Below are positions 29,709-38,811 of a stretch of DNA of 64,000 nucleotides, one piece after another. This DNA is from Streptomyces tuirus (GTDB taxonomy: Bacteria > Actinomycetota > Actinomycetes > Streptomycetales > Streptomycetaceae), in the NCBI RefSeq assembly GCF_014701095.1, contig NZ_AP023439.1, positions 5,134,001-5,198,000 of the forward strand, in the 5' to 3' direction. Within the stretch, counting starts at the first letter, position 1. Each line of letters starts with the position of its first letter. The notes beneath the pieces are model-generated. The model worked only from the letters and a program-made list of their open reading frames with translations. It made no database searches and was not told where the DNA came from. The translations under genes were made by a program, and so were the position numbers.

Positions 29709-30512
29709 ATGAACGGACTGCGCGTCATACCGACCTGGTGGCACGGCCGGGAGCGGCTCTACGTCTGCCTCCCGGACGGCAGGAACATCGCCTGGTACGA
29801 CCGTGAGGCCGCCCGGGTGAACCTGCTCGGCCAGGACCGCGAGGACGACGTCCTGCGGGCGCTCGGGCCCTTCGTCACCGGCCCCGTGACAGTGGGACCG
29901 CCTCCGGTGCCGACCCCCGCCGAACTGTCCCGCCTCGCCCTCCACCCCGACGACGACCTGGCCCCCAACCGCCCCGGCGAGGCCCTCCTCGTCGCCCTCG
30001 ACCGCGACCCCGGCCCCCCACACCGGCTGCGCCCCGACCCGCGCCGCAGGGCCCTGGCGGCCGAGGAGACGGTCGGCGACGCCCTGGACCGCCTCGACGG
30101 CGCGGGCTGGCACGCCCTGCACTCCGTGCCGCTCCCCGGCGGCGACCGCATCCACCACCTGCTGATCGGCCCCGGCGGCCTCTACGCCGTGCACGCCCTC
30201 CACGCCCGCAGGCAGCGCGTCCGGATCGCCGACCCCGCGATCACCCTCGGCCGCCGCGACCCCGACCCCCTCCTGCGCCGCGTCCGCTCCGACGCCGACC
30301 GCGCCTCCTACGCCCTGACCGCGGAGGTCCGCCCGGTCCTCGCCCTGGTGGAGCCGGGGGCGGTGTCGATCTCCACCGCCCCCCGGGAGGTCCACGTCCT
30401 GACGGCCCCGGAGGTGGAGAGCCTGTCCCAGCGGGGCGGCGTCCTGAAACCGGCGGACGTGGAGGCGCTGCACGCGATGGCCCGCGACCGGAACACGTGG
30501 GCGCGGGTGTGA
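29709..30512 (+). CDS. NERD-domain protein
   Basis: A 267-aa protein. The N-terminal small domain (WWHGRERLYVCLPDGRNIAWYD) leads into a nuclease-related (NERD) domain: VGDALDRLDGAGWHALHSVPLPGGDRIHHLLIGPGGLYAVHALH. True NERD nucleases carry IDHLLIGPGGVF and a downstream lysine. Here Asp is replaced by His (IHHLLI), so catalysis is doubtful. It is a paralogue of the protein at 39332-40186, which keeps IDHLLIGPGGVF. The role is unknown. Confidence 0.8.
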   Translation: MNGLRVIPTWWHGRERLYVCLPDGRNIAWYDREAARVNLLGQDREDDVLRALGPFVTGPVTVGPPPVPTPAELSRLALHPDDDLAPNRPGEALLVALDRDPGPPHRLRPDPRRRALAAEETVGDALDRLDGAGWHALHSVPLPGGDRIHHLLIGPGGLYAVHALHARRQRVRIADPAITLGRRDPDPLLRRVRSDADRASYALTAEVRPVLALVEPGAVSISTAPREVHVLTAPEVESLSQRGGVLKPADVEALHAMARDRNTWARV

Positions 30513-30610
30513 GGGACGGGCGTCGCGGTCCGTCCGGCCAGCCCCGGCCGTCAGCTGCCGTATCCCGCCCCACCGACCCCCACCGCGTCGGTAATCCGCC
30601 GCCTGCCCGG

Positions 30611-31492
30611 CTACGGCAGCGATACGGCCGCCGCTGTGTCCAGCAGCGGAGCGAGCAGATCGCCGTAGTCCTGGATCCTCGGGGCGATGTCGCCGGCGCG
30701 GAACTCCAGGCGGCCGGGTGCGCGGCACTCCTCGATCTCGTCCCAGGTCACCGGGGCCGAGACGGTCGGTTCCGGGCGGGCCCGCAGGGTGTACGGCGCC
30801 GCCGTCGTCTTGCGGGCGGCGTTCTGGCTCCAGTCGACGAAGACCTTCCCCGGGCGCAGGCTCCTGGTCATCCGGTGGAGCGCGAGCCCGGGCATGGCCT
30901 TCTCTGCCTCGACGGCGAGTGCCTTGGCGTACTCGGACACCCGCTCGGAGGACGCCCCGCGCACGGCGGCGAGCAGATGCAGCCCCTTCGAGCCGGAGGT
31001 CTTGGCGTAGGCCTCGAGGCCGTCGCGTGCGAGCCGTTCCCGCAGCCACAGCGCCACCTCGCAGCACTGCACGATGCTCGCCGGCGCCCCGGGATCGAGG
31101 TCGAACACGATCCGGTCGGCCTCGTCCGGAGTGCCGACGCGCCACTGGTGGGTGTGGAACTCGGTCACGAGGTTCGCCGCCCACATCAGGCTCGGCAGAT
31201 CCTGCACCAGGACCATCCGTGAGGGTCCCTCGACCCGTGGCACCTCGGCGGTGGTGACCCAGTCGGGCGTACCCGGCGGCACGTTCTTCGTGAAGAACAC
31301 CTGCCCGTCCGGCCCGTCCGGATACCGCAGGAAGGACACCGCCCGATCACGCAGATGGGGCAACAGGACCTCGGCGACAGTCGCGTAGTAGTGCAGCACC
31401 TCGCCCTTGGTGAAGCCGGTGGCGGGATACAGCACCTTCTCCAGATTACTGAGAGCGAGCCGTCGCCCCTCCACCACTGTGATAGGCGCCAT
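30611..31492 (-). CDS. ligD: LigD-type NHEJ polymerase/primase domain protein
   Basis: A 293-aa stand-alone polymerase domain (PolDom) of the archaeo-eukaryotic primase superfamily. Motifs are LSNLEKVLYP, LMWAANLVTEFHTHQWR, the metal-binding FDLDPG, KTSGSKGLHL, and VDWSQNARKTTA-like near the C-terminus. It fills or tailors broken ends in non-homologous end joining. It lies divergently from ku with 63 bp between the starts, so one bidirectional control region probably serves both. No ligase domain is fused. Confidence 0.94.
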   Translation of the reverse strand: MAPITVVEGRRLALSNLEKVLYPATGFTKGEVLHYYATVAEVLLPHLRDRAVSFLRYPDGPDGQVFFTKNVPPGTPDWVTTAEVPRVEGPSRMVLVQDLPSLMWAANLVTEFHTHQWRVGTPDEADRIVFDLDPGAPASIVQCCEVALWLRERLARDGLEAYAKTSGSKGLHLLAAVRGASSERVSEYAKALAVEAEKAMPGLALHRMTRSLRPGKVFVDWSQNAARKTTAAPYTLRARPEPTVSAPVTWDEIEECRAPGRLEFRAGDIAPRIQDYGDLLAPLLDTAAAVSLP

Positions 31493-31555
31493 ACGATAAG
31501 AATCCCACGCAAACCGTGACGAACACTCCCGAGCGTGACCGGAAGGGTGCTGCAC

Positions 31556-32581
31556 GTGAGATCCATATGGAACGGCGCCATCTCGTTCGGCCTGGTCAGC
31601 ATTCCGATCAAGCTGGTGAATGCCACCGAGAGCCACTCGATCTCCTTCCGCCAGATCCACACCGAGGACGGCGGCCGCATCCGTTACCGCAAGGTCTGCG
31701 AACTGGAGGACCGGGAGGTCCCCCCATCGGAGATCGGCAAGGGCTACGAGGACGCGGACGGCACGATCATCCCGATCACCGAGGAGGACCTGGCGAGCCT
31801 GCCGCTCCCGACCGCCAAGACGATCGAGATCGTCGCCTTCGTCCCGGCCGACCGGATCGACCCGCTCCAGATGGACGCCTCGTACTACCTCCAGGCCAGC
31901 GGCGCCCCCGCGGCGAAGCCGTACATCCTGCTGCGCGAGGCGCTGAAGCGCAGCAACAAGGTGGCGATCGCCAAGTTCGCCCTGCGCGGCAGGGAGCGGC
32001 TCGGCATGCTCAGGGTCGTCGGCGAGGCCATCGCCATGCACGGCCTGCTGTGGCCGGACGAGGTCCGCGCTCCCGAGGGCCTGGCCCCCGACACCGACGT
32101 GACCGTCCGTGACAAGGAACTGGACCTGGCGGACGCGCTGATGGACACCCTGGGCGAGGTCGACCTGGAGGACCTGCACGACGAGTACCGCGAGGCCGTG
32201 GAGGAGGTCATCGCCGCGAAGGCCGCCGGCGAGGCCCCGCCGAAATCCCCGGAACCGGCCACGGGCGGCAAGGTCCTGGACCTGATGGCGGCCCTGGAGA
32301 ACAGCGTCCGCGCGGCCCGCGAATCCCGGGGCGAGGACGCCGAGCACGCCGAGGTCAAGTCACTCCCGCAGCGCAAGACGGCCCGGGCGGCCCCCAAGGA
32401 GACCGGCGGAAAGAAGTCGACGTCCACGGCGAAGAAGACGGCGGCCAAGAAGACCACCGCGGCGAAGAAGTCGACGTCCAAGGCGAGCCAGGGCCAGGGG
32501 ACGGCCAAGAAGACGGCGTCGAAGAGCACGGCGAAGAAGACACCGGCGAAGAAGTCGACGCCGCGGAAGCGCTCGGCCTGA
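31556..32581 (+). CDS. ku: DNA end-binding protein Ku
   Basis: A 341-aa bacterial Ku (RSIWNGAISFGLVSIPIKL, YYLQASGAPAAKPYILLREAL, MRVVGEAIAMHGLLWPDEVR-like). It binds double-strand ends and recruits LigD. The core (about 1-255) is followed by a Lys/Ala/Thr-rich tail (about 270-341, repeated AKKTxAKK units), histone H1-like and typical of Streptomyces Ku, which probably binds DNA. The GTG at 31556 has GGAAGGG 8 nt upstream and gives the canonical (M)RSIWNG start. Confidence 0.96.
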   Translation: MRSIWNGAISFGLVSIPIKLVNATESHSISFRQIHTEDGGRIRYRKVCELEDREVPPSEIGKGYEDADGTIIPITEEDLASLPLPTAKTIEIVAFVPADRIDPLQMDASYYLQASGAPAAKPYILLREALKRSNKVAIAKFALRGRERLGMLRVVGEAIAMHGLLWPDEVRAPEGLAPDTDVTVRDKELDLADALMDTLGEVDLEDLHDEYREAVEEVIAAKAAGEAPPKSPEPATGGKVLDLMAALENSVRAARESRGEDAEHAEVKSLPQRKTARAAPKETGGKKSTSTAKKTAAKKTTAAKKSTSKASQGQGTAKKTASKSTAKKTPAKKSTPRKRSA

Positions 32582-32712
32582 CCTCTGTGCATCGGGGCAG
32601 GGCGCGCGTGCATCGGGGCAGGGTGCGCGTACTCGACCTCGTCGACACGGGTACTCCCCCGGGGACGGACACGGGCATTTCCATCCCCCAAGGGGGAGAG
32701 CGGAGGGCGACC

Positions 32713-33570
32713 ATGCCCCAGCCCACGGACCACCACACCGGCGACGCGCTCGACATCCACTTCATCGGCAACGCGACGGTGCTCCTGACATACGGCCCGC
32801 TCACCCTGCTCACCGACCCGAACTTCCTGCACCGGGGGCAGCACGCCTACCTCGGCTACGGCCTGCTGAGCCGCCGTCTGACCGAGCCGGCCCTCGACGT
32901 GCACGAGCTGCCCCGTCTCGACGGGATCGTGCTGTCGCACCTGCACGGCGACCACTGGGACCGCCGCGCCCGCCGGCACCTGGACCACACCGTGCCGATC
33001 CTGACCACACCGCACGCGGCCCGCCGCCTCAGGACCGTGCACGGGTTCCACCGGACGGCGGGGCTGCGCACCTGGAAGGCGCTCACCCTCCAGCACGAGG
33101 GCGCGCAGGTGACGGTCACCGCCCTGCCGGCCCGGCACGCCGGCGACCCGGTGCTGCGCAGACTGCTGCCCCCGGTGATGGGCAGCATGCTGGAGTTCGG
33201 CCCCGTCGGGCGAGAGCCCCACATGCGGCTCTACGTCTCCGGCGACACGCTCCTGTACGACGGTCTCGACGAGATCGCGAGGCGCTTCCCGGCCGCCGAT
33301 CTGGCCGTCCTCCACCTGGGCGGCACGACCCTGCCCGGCGGCTTCGTGGTCACGATGGACGGTGCCCAGGGCGCGGAACTGGCCCGCCGTCTCGATCCCC
33401 CGCTCGTCCTGCCCGTGCACTACGGGGACTACACGGTGATGCGCTCCCCCCTGTCCGCGTTCCTCGCCGAGGCCGATGGAATCGGCCTCGGCGAGCGCAT
33501 CATCCACTGCCGCCACGGCGAGCACGTGCGCGTGCCGTGCGGTCCGAGGGCGGTCCCGGAGGTCTACTGA
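32713..33570 (+). CDS. MBL-fold metal-dependent hydrolase
   Basis: A 285-aa metallo-beta-lactamase fold protein of the UlaG/NAPE-PLD-like class. It has LDIHFIGNATVLLTYGPLTLLTDPNF, the metal motif SHLHGDHWD (HxHxDH), LPARHAGD, LYVSGDTLLYDG (bridging Asp) and VLPVHYGDYT (last His). All metal ligands are present. The ATG at 32713 has GGAGGG upstream. The substrate is unknown. Confidence 0.9.
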   Translation: MPQPTDHHTGDALDIHFIGNATVLLTYGPLTLLTDPNFLHRGQHAYLGYGLLSRRLTEPALDVHELPRLDGIVLSHLHGDHWDRRARRHLDHTVPILTTPHAARRLRTVHGFHRTAGLRTWKALTLQHEGAQVTVTALPARHAGDPVLRRLLPPVMGSMLEFGPVGREPHMRLYVSGDTLLYDGLDEIARRFPAADLAVLHLGGTTLPGGFVVTMDGAQGAELARRLDPPLVLPVHYGDYTVMRSPLSAFLAEADGIGLGERIIHCRHGEHVRVPCGPRAVPEVY

Positions 33571-33618
33571 GCCGGGCCCTGGGTGGCGGGTCCTGGGGGC
33601 GGGCCTGGGGCGCGCCTT

Positions 33619-33744
33619 GGTCAGGCCTCGGGTAGGCGTGGGTCAGGCCTCGGGTAGGCGTGGGTCAGGCCTCGGGCGGGCCCGGAACAGGCCCGCGAAC
33701 AGGCCCGCGAACAGGCCCGGGAACAGGCCCGGGAACAGGGCCTG
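33619..33744 (+). repeat. Two consecutive tandem repeats (22 bp x3, then 12 bp x5)
   Basis: A 22-bp unit beginning GGTCAGGCCTCGGG occurs three times (33619-33684, last copy degenerate). It is followed directly by a 12-bp unit GAACAGGCCCGC/G in five copies (33685-33744). Together they fill the convergent spacer between the MBL and Asp23 genes. Confidence 0.9.
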
Positions 33745-33747
33745 GGG

Positions 33748-34221
33748 TCAGGCCACCCGCCTGCTCTCCTGCTGCTCGGACTCGTCCTCCTCCTCGTCCG
33801 GGAGATGGACGTCGTCGACGGCGATGTTGACCTCCACGACCTCCAGGCCGGTCATCCGCTCCACGGCGTTGACGACATTGGTCCGGATGTCCGCGGCGGT
33901 GTCCGCGATGGCGGCGCCGTACTCGACGACCACGTCGAGATCGACGGCGGCCTGGCGCTCCCCGACCTCCACCTTCACCCCCTGGGTGACCCCACTGCCC
34001 CCGCCCGGCACCCGCTGACGAACAGCCCCGAAGGCCCTGGTCATTCCTCCGCCGAGGTTGTGCACCTCGGGAATCTCCCGGGCCGCCATGCCCGCGATCT
34101 TCGCGACGACCGTGTCCGCGATGGCGGTGTTCCCACGGGTGCCGGGAGCGCCCTTGCCGCCCTGCGATGTCGCCCCGTCCTGCCTGCCCGCTGTGTTCCT
34201 GCGCTGAGTGGTCTCCGTCAT
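33748..34221 (-). CDS. Asp23/Gls24-family protein
   Basis: A 157-aa alkaline-shock-like protein (GNTAIADTVVAKIAGMAAREIPEVHNLG, VDLDVVVEYGAAIADTAADIRTNVVNAVERMTGLEVVEVNIAVDDVHL). Asp23 proteins are stress-linked and associate with the cell envelope. The GAGGTGA site near 34229 supports the ATG at 34221; the longer frame upstream reads into a tandem repeat and is rejected. The C-terminus is acidic, then basic. Confidence 0.9.
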   Translation of the reverse strand: MTETTQRRNTAGRQDGATSQGGKGAPGTRGNTAIADTVVAKIAGMAAREIPEVHNLGGGMTRAFGAVRQRVPGGGSGVTQGVKVEVGERQAAVDLDVVVEYGAAIADTAADIRTNVVNAVERMTGLEVVEVNIAVDDVHLPDEEEDESEQQESRRVA

Positions 34222-34378
34222 GACCGTCACCTCGATGATCGGTGAGGGGGTGAGCAGCGTCGTTCCTCTCCACGGTAGAACAATGGTGCGTACGGGGCGA
34301 AAGTGGTGATTCCCTGCCAGTCGCGCTTCACCCGTCCCGGGTGAGGCCCACCGCGTCTTGCCGTGGGCACGCTGAGAA

Positions 34379-34456
34379 CGGTCCGGCACGGTCCGGCACG
34401 GCACGGTCCGGCACGGCACGGCACGGTCCGGCACGGCGCGGTCCGGCACGGCACGG
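34379..34456 (+). repeat. GC-rich tandem repeat of GGTCCGGCAC and GGCAC units
   Basis: Five GGTCCGGCAC units with variable numbers of GGCAC insertions fill the spacer between the divergent Asp23 and DUF7144-like genes. It lies about 45-120 bp upstream of the plus-strand start codon, so promoter spacing may vary. Confidence 0.85.
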
Positions 34457-34499
34457 GAGGGCGACCACCCCAGGACGAGACGGAAACGAGGAGGCCGGC

Positions 34500-34943
34500 A
34501 TGACCACCACGCATCCGGGAAACACCCGTACGTCCCTGCGGGAATGGGCCACCGGCGTGACCGTCTTCGCGGCCATCATGCTCATGATCGGCGGCATTCT
34601 CGACATCATGCGCGGCATCGCGGAGATCGCGGACGACGACATCTTCGTCTCGACGCGGAACTACGTCTTCGAGCTCAACCTCACCGCCTGGGGCTGGATC
34701 CACCTCGCCCTGGGCGTACTCGCCTTCGTCGTCAGCCTCGGCCTGTTCACGGCATCGACCTGGGCCCGCGTCCTGGGCGTGGCCATCGCGGGCCTCGTCA
34801 TCATCTCCAACTTCCTTTCCCTGCCCTACTATCCGGTCTGGTCGATCGTGATGATCGCGATCTCGGGCTTCATCATCTGGGCCCTGTGCGTGATGCGGAA
34901 GGACGACGCCTTCGTCCCGTTCGAGACGCCGACGAGCAGATGA
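34500..34943 (+). CDS. Small integral membrane protein (DUF7144-like)
   Basis: A 147-aa protein with four TM segments (about 18-38, 62-82, 89-109 and 112-132). The pattern REWATGVTVFAAIMLMIGGILDIMRGIAEI, FELNLTAWGWIHLALGVLAFVVSLGLF and ARVLGVAIAGLVIISNFLSLPYYPVW is shared by a family abundant in actinobacteria. No activity is known. A GAGGAGG site lies 7-12 nt upstream of the ATG at 34500. Confidence 0.9.
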   Translation: MTTTHPGNTRTSLREWATGVTVFAAIMLMIGGILDIMRGIAEIADDDIFVSTRNYVFELNLTAWGWIHLALGVLAFVVSLGLFTASTWARVLGVAIAGLVIISNFLSLPYYPVWSIVMIAISGFIIWALCVMRKDDAFVPFETPTSR

Positions 34944-35007
34944 GGGGCGGGAGTTGCCGGTACCGTGAACAGTCGCCCGTCCTCTGGCCGGTGCCGGCGG
35001 TCGGTGC

Positions 35008-35532
35008 GTGGACTTCGACGCCCTCACCTCGCTGTGCCGTCACGACCTGCGGCAGGTACTGGCCGAGAAGCACCCAGATTCGGCCTTGGCACATCCGGGC
35101 GGCTCCCGGGGTCAGCAGGGCTGCTGTACCTTCTGCTCCATCCACCAGATCTACGGTGACCACGACATGGTGCGGCGTTCGCGGGCGGCCGTCGCGAGCG
35201 AGATGGAGTACATCAAGGAGACCCTCGTGGATGCACGCGTCATTGCGCCCCCCGCCCGGGGCATCGAGTGGGTGAACGACTTCTGCGACTTGATCGACCT
35301 CGGTCGCACCATGTGCCACCCAGAGATGACTCTCGCGGAGCTCAAGGAGCAGCAGCGGTGGATCCACGTGGAATGCCGCGGCGATGAACGCCACGACAAC
35401 GTGTGCGAGGTTCTCAACCCCCTGGCAGACACCCCAGCGGAGGAGACCACCGTCCTTTCGGCACCGACGGTCGCGGAACTGCCGCGCGACAACCGGTTCT
35501 TGGTCGCTGCGAGTGCCGGAGATGAATCATGA
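35008..35532 (+). CDS. Small Cys-rich protein of unknown function, coupled to a carbamoyltransferase
   Basis: A 174-aa soluble protein that I do not recognise. Cysteines include a CCTFC cluster near residue 40, with further Cys at about 94, 103, 124 and 133 (MCHPE, VECRG, NVCEV). It also has several His, so metal binding is possible. The GTG start at 35008 has no strong ribosome site. Its TGA overlaps the ATG of the carbamoyltransferase (ATGA), so the two form one operon. It may be a partner or a scaffold or substrate protein for the downstream enzyme; this is inference. Confidence 0.7.
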   Translation: MDFDALTSLCRHDLRQVLAEKHPDSALAHPGGSRGQQGCCTFCSIHQIYGDHDMVRRSRAAVASEMEYIKETLVDARVIAPPARGIEWVNDFCDLIDLGRTMCHPEMTLAELKEQQRWIHVECRGDERHDNVCEVLNPLADTPAEETTVLSAPTVAELPRDNRFLVAASAGDES

Positions 35533-37175
35533 TCATCTGCGGTGTCAAGTTAACCCATGACGGCGGTGTCGCCCTCATCGACGACGGGCGCCTGATCTTC
35601 TCCATCGAGATGGAGAAGCTGGCCAACAACCCCCGGCACCAGTCCATCGACGACATGCAGATCGTCGTGGACCTGCTCGCCGAGTACGGGTACCGCCTGG
35701 AGGACGTCGACCGACTCGTCCTCGACGGCTGGGGCAGGACTCATATGGTCAAGCCCTGGGGGGCGCAGGAGGTGCTGGTCGAGCTCGCTCCCTACCGGCG
35801 CGGCTTGTTGGACAACAATCTCCTTCGCCCTTACCCGTCGAGGTTCCTGGATCTCGAGTACACCAGCTACCCCCACTACGCCGGGCACGTGGCGAGTGCG
35901 TACTGTTCCAGCCCCTTCGCCCAGAGGCAGGAGCCGTCGTACATCCTGTGCTGGGACGGAGCGATGTTCCCGGTCCTGTATCACTACGACGCAGCGACGA
36001 ACGTCATCGACAACGTGGGTGCGGTGCACTACATGTTGGGCGACACCTACCACATACTGGCCCAGCACTTCCCACCGTTCGACGCCCCGATCGAGTGGCC
36101 GCACACCTTGGACTTGCCCGGCAAGATCATGGCGTATGTCGCCTACGGTAACCGGGACGAGAAGGCCGTCGACGCCCTGCGCACCCTCTACAGCGAGGTC
36201 GCGCGGAAGGTATTCCCCGACGGACGGCCGACCGACAATCATCTGACCGAGGCCGCCGGGCGGCACATCATGAGCTTGATGGACGAGGGGCTCAACGCCC
36301 CTGGGATTTCGCCCGAAGACATGATCGCCTCAGTGCACGCCTTCCTGGGGGAGACCTTGGTGGACGGGCTGCGGGCCGCGATAGAAACGGACGGGCGGGG
36401 CACGCGCAATCTCTGCCTGGTCGGCGGTTGCGCCCTGAACATCAAGTGGAACCGGGACATTCGCGCGGCCGGCATCGTGGACCGCGTCTGGATCCCCCCA
36501 TTCCCGAACGACGCGGGCAGCGCTCTGGGTACGGCCTGTTGTGAGCTGCTGAACTGGACCGGCCCGAAGCACCTGGAGTGGGACACCTATGCGGGGCCCG
36601 CTCTGGTCGAGAGTGAGGCGCTACCTGGCTGGCATGGCCATCCCTGCACGCCTGCCCAACTGGCCGCCTGGATGCATGAGATGGGTGACCCGGTCGTGGT
36701 GTTGTACGGGCGGGCCGAGCTCGGTCCGCGGGCGCTCGGGCACCGCAGCATTCTGGCGCCCGCCGTGGCTTCGGACATGAAGCACCGGCTCAACGAGATC
36801 AAGGGACGGGAGGCATACCGTCCCGTCGCCCCCATGTGCCGTGAGGACCGGGTCTCTGAGCTGTTCGCGCCGGGCACCCCCGATCCGTACATGCTCTTCG
36901 ACCAGGAGGTGCGCCCCGAGTGGCAGGAGAAGGTGCCGGCCATCTGCCATTTGGACGGCACCGCGCGTGTTCAGACGGTCGGACCTGAAGACGACTCCTT
37001 CGTCTATGAGGTCCTGGACGCATACGAGCGCCTCAGCGGCATCCCGCTGCTCTGCAACACCAGTGCCAACCACAAGGGCAGCGGCTTCTTCCCCGATGTA
37101 CGCAGTGCCATGGAATGGGGCAGGGTACCCGCGATCTGGTCCGACGGCGTGCTGTACGAGAGGGCCGGAGACTGA
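35529..37175 (+). CDS. NodU/TobZ-family O-carbamoyltransferase
   Basis: A 548-aa two-domain carbamoyltransferase. The N-terminal Kae1-like domain carries the metal-binding pair in YPHYAGHVASAY (His116, His120), DGA at about 143 and VGGCALN (298-304). The C-terminal YrdC-like domain has GRAELGPRALGHRSILA (394-410). The family transfers carbamoyl from carbamoyl phosphate, via carbamoyl-AMP, to hydroxyl groups of antibiotics or Nod factors. No biosynthetic cluster is adjacent, so the acceptor is unknown. It sits at the junction of core and accessory DNA. Confidence 0.9.
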   Translation: MIICGVKLTHDGGVALIDDGRLIFSIEMEKLANNPRHQSIDDMQIVVDLLAEYGYRLEDVDRLVLDGWGRTHMVKPWGAQEVLVELAPYRRGLLDNNLLRPYPSRFLDLEYTSYPHYAGHVASAYCSSPFAQRQEPSYILCWDGAMFPVLYHYDAATNVIDNVGAVHYMLGDTYHILAQHFPPFDAPIEWPHTLDLPGKIMAYVAYGNRDEKAVDALRTLYSEVARKVFPDGRPTDNHLTEAAGRHIMSLMDEGLNAPGISPEDMIASVHAFLGETLVDGLRAAIETDGRGTRNLCLVGGCALNIKWNRDIRAAGIVDRVWIPPFPNDAGSALGTACCELLNWTGPKHLEWDTYAGPALVESEALPGWHGHPCTPAQLAAWMHEMGDPVVVLYGRAELGPRALGHRSILAPAVASDMKHRLNEIKGREAYRPVAPMCREDRVSELFAPGTPDPYMLFDQEVRPEWQEKVPAICHLDGTARVQTVGPEDDSFVYEVLDAYERLSGIPLLCNTSANHKGSGFFPDVRSAMEWGRVPAIWSDGVLYERAGD

Positions 37176-37373
37176 GCGAGTAGGACGCGACAGCGCGGCG
37201 CCGACGAGCCTACGAGCCGTTCGAGGCGTGGGCGTGGGCCTGACACGGCAGTCATGGTTCTGGCCGCTCGAACATACCCAGGCGTCGGCGCTGCCCGTCC
37301 CTTCCCTACATGCCGACTGCGAACCGCCCTCTTGACCTGCTCATACACAGGATGACGGGGCGCGCTGAAGACG

Positions 37374-38390
37374 ATGTCCGGCGCCCCTGGATCGACTCAT
37401 GCCGCTTCCGTGATCTTGCAGGTCCAAAGACTACTGATGTTGCTGGAAGGGTATGAACGGTTGCAATCGGGCGAGCGCCTGTTTCTGGCGAGGGGGGACA
37501 TGCCGGGTACTGCGGTGCGATTCCAAGGAGCCATCCGGTATCTTCGACACACCGTCGAACCGATAGCCACTCGTTGTATCCTGCTTGGAATATTCATTCT
37601 TGGCCTGGTGGCCCAGATTTTCAAACCCGTCGGAGATGCCCTGCAAGGAAGGGCATTCACAGCCGGTGCGCTACTGAGTCTTGTGGCATACGTTCTGTAT
37701 GACGCGATTAAAGACTTGGCGGACGGGTCGCGAAGTGAGCATACGACATCTCGATTCGCCAATCCCACGTCCCGTGGAGACTTGATCAAGGAAGCCGAGA
37801 CCGGTCGCGCCATTGATGTGCGGTTCATCGGGTACACAGGCGAGTCAATCTTCGATCACATGCGCGGCACGCTGATGCGGCTGCATGACTCTCCGGCGCG
37901 AATCCAATCTGTCACTTTCAGGGTCTTGACGCCCAATCTGTCCGAACCGATGCAAATCCCGTGCAGGGTGAATGGCGACGGGACAATGTCAGATGACCCA
38001 GAATTCCGCAGGTACGTCGAGGGTCGGACGAGAGACTACGCGAGTCACCTCCTCTTCTTTGCGCGACGTCTGCGGGAGCGCACGAACATAGAGGTCTCGA
38101 TCCAATTCCGAACCTACCCGGGCCTGCCGACATTCCAGGCATGCCTTGTCGGTGACAACGTCGCCTTCTTCGCCTTTTACGATGTCGCCCGCGAAACGGA
38201 ATTCCCCTACGGCCAGCCCGACCGGGTCTTGCTGGACCCGGTGATATCCCGATCTGGAAGGGTGGGGTGGGATGTCCGGGACGGTATGCGACGGTCGGAG
38301 CACATGGTAAAAGAGTGCTCCGATCTATTCGAAAGCATGTGGAAAATATCCAGCGAAGCCCCTTGGGGAGGGACCAATCATGCGGATTAA
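37374..38390 (+). CDS. Two-TM protein with C-terminal cytosolic domain, unknown
   Basis: A 338-aa protein of clearly lower GC than its neighbours. Two TM segments (about 67-84 and 93-112) precede a 220-residue soluble domain starting at EAETGRAIDVRFIGYTGESIFDHMRGTLM. The pattern VRFIGYTGES, SVTFRVLTPN and IEVSIQFRTYPGLPTFQACLVGDN resembles PLD-like sensor domains seen in actinobacterial regulators. I see no clear HKD motif, so this is tentative. It stands alone. Low GC suggests horizontal transfer. Confidence 0.65.
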   Translation: MSGAPGSTHAASVILQVQRLLMLLEGYERLQSGERLFLARGDMPGTAVRFQGAIRYLRHTVEPIATRCILLGIFILGLVAQIFKPVGDALQGRAFTAGALLSLVAYVLYDAIKDLADGSRSEHTTSRFANPTSRGDLIKEAETGRAIDVRFIGYTGESIFDHMRGTLMRLHDSPARIQSVTFRVLTPNLSEPMQIPCRVNGDGTMSDDPEFRRYVEGRTRDYASHLLFFARRLRERTNIEVSIQFRTYPGLPTFQACLVGDNVAFFAFYDVARETEFPYGQPDRVLLDPVISRSGRVGWDVRDGMRRSEHMVKECSDLFESMWKISSEAPWGGTNHAD

Positions 38391-38404
38391 CGGTTGCCTC
38401 CCGT

Positions 38405-38590
38405 GGTAGCTCCCCGAGCTTCGTGCAGCAGCTACGGGCGGTGTCCAGCCCGAGGAATGCAAGAAAGTCCAAGCCCTCTCGCAGTTTTCGGACGGTGAGA
38501 CGGCGGCAGCCGAAGAACCAGGCGATCGACCGCTCGATCTTCCAACGGTGCCGACGAGGCGTCCGCCGGCTTCGACGCCGGGCCGGCCTC
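38405..38590 (-). pseudogene. IS5-family transposase fragment
   Basis: The minus strand encodes RRHRWKIERSIAWFFGCRRLTVR followed by LDFLAFLGLDTARSCCTKL. This is the C-terminal end of IS5-type DDE transposases (the last catalytic Glu sits in KIERS). No upstream catalytic domain or terminal inverted repeats are visible, and the frame runs past the normal end. It is a decayed remnant. Confidence 0.7.
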
Positions 38591-38811
38591 ATGCTGCGCA
38601 CGACGCAGAACACGCTGCCGGACACCGGGCCGAGTTCGCTGATCCTGGAGAAGCCGCGACCGGCCGTTGGGAAGCACTGGACCGACGCCGGGGGGCCACG
38701 ACAACCGCGGCCGCATGAATCGCCCTCGAAGGAATCAGGAATCGCCCCTCGAAGGAAACCCGCATTGCCCCGATCCCGCCGCGCCTAGGGCCTATTGCGG
38801 AAGTCCGTACG

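Noticed and set aside
33619..33744. Possible CRISPR array
   Set aside because: The units are contiguous tandem repeats (22 and 12 bp) with no unique spacers, and no cas genes are present.
34341..34499. Upstream extension of the DUF7144-like protein
   Set aside because: It consists of the GGTCCGGCAC tandem repeat. The ribosome site and TM pattern place the start at 34500.
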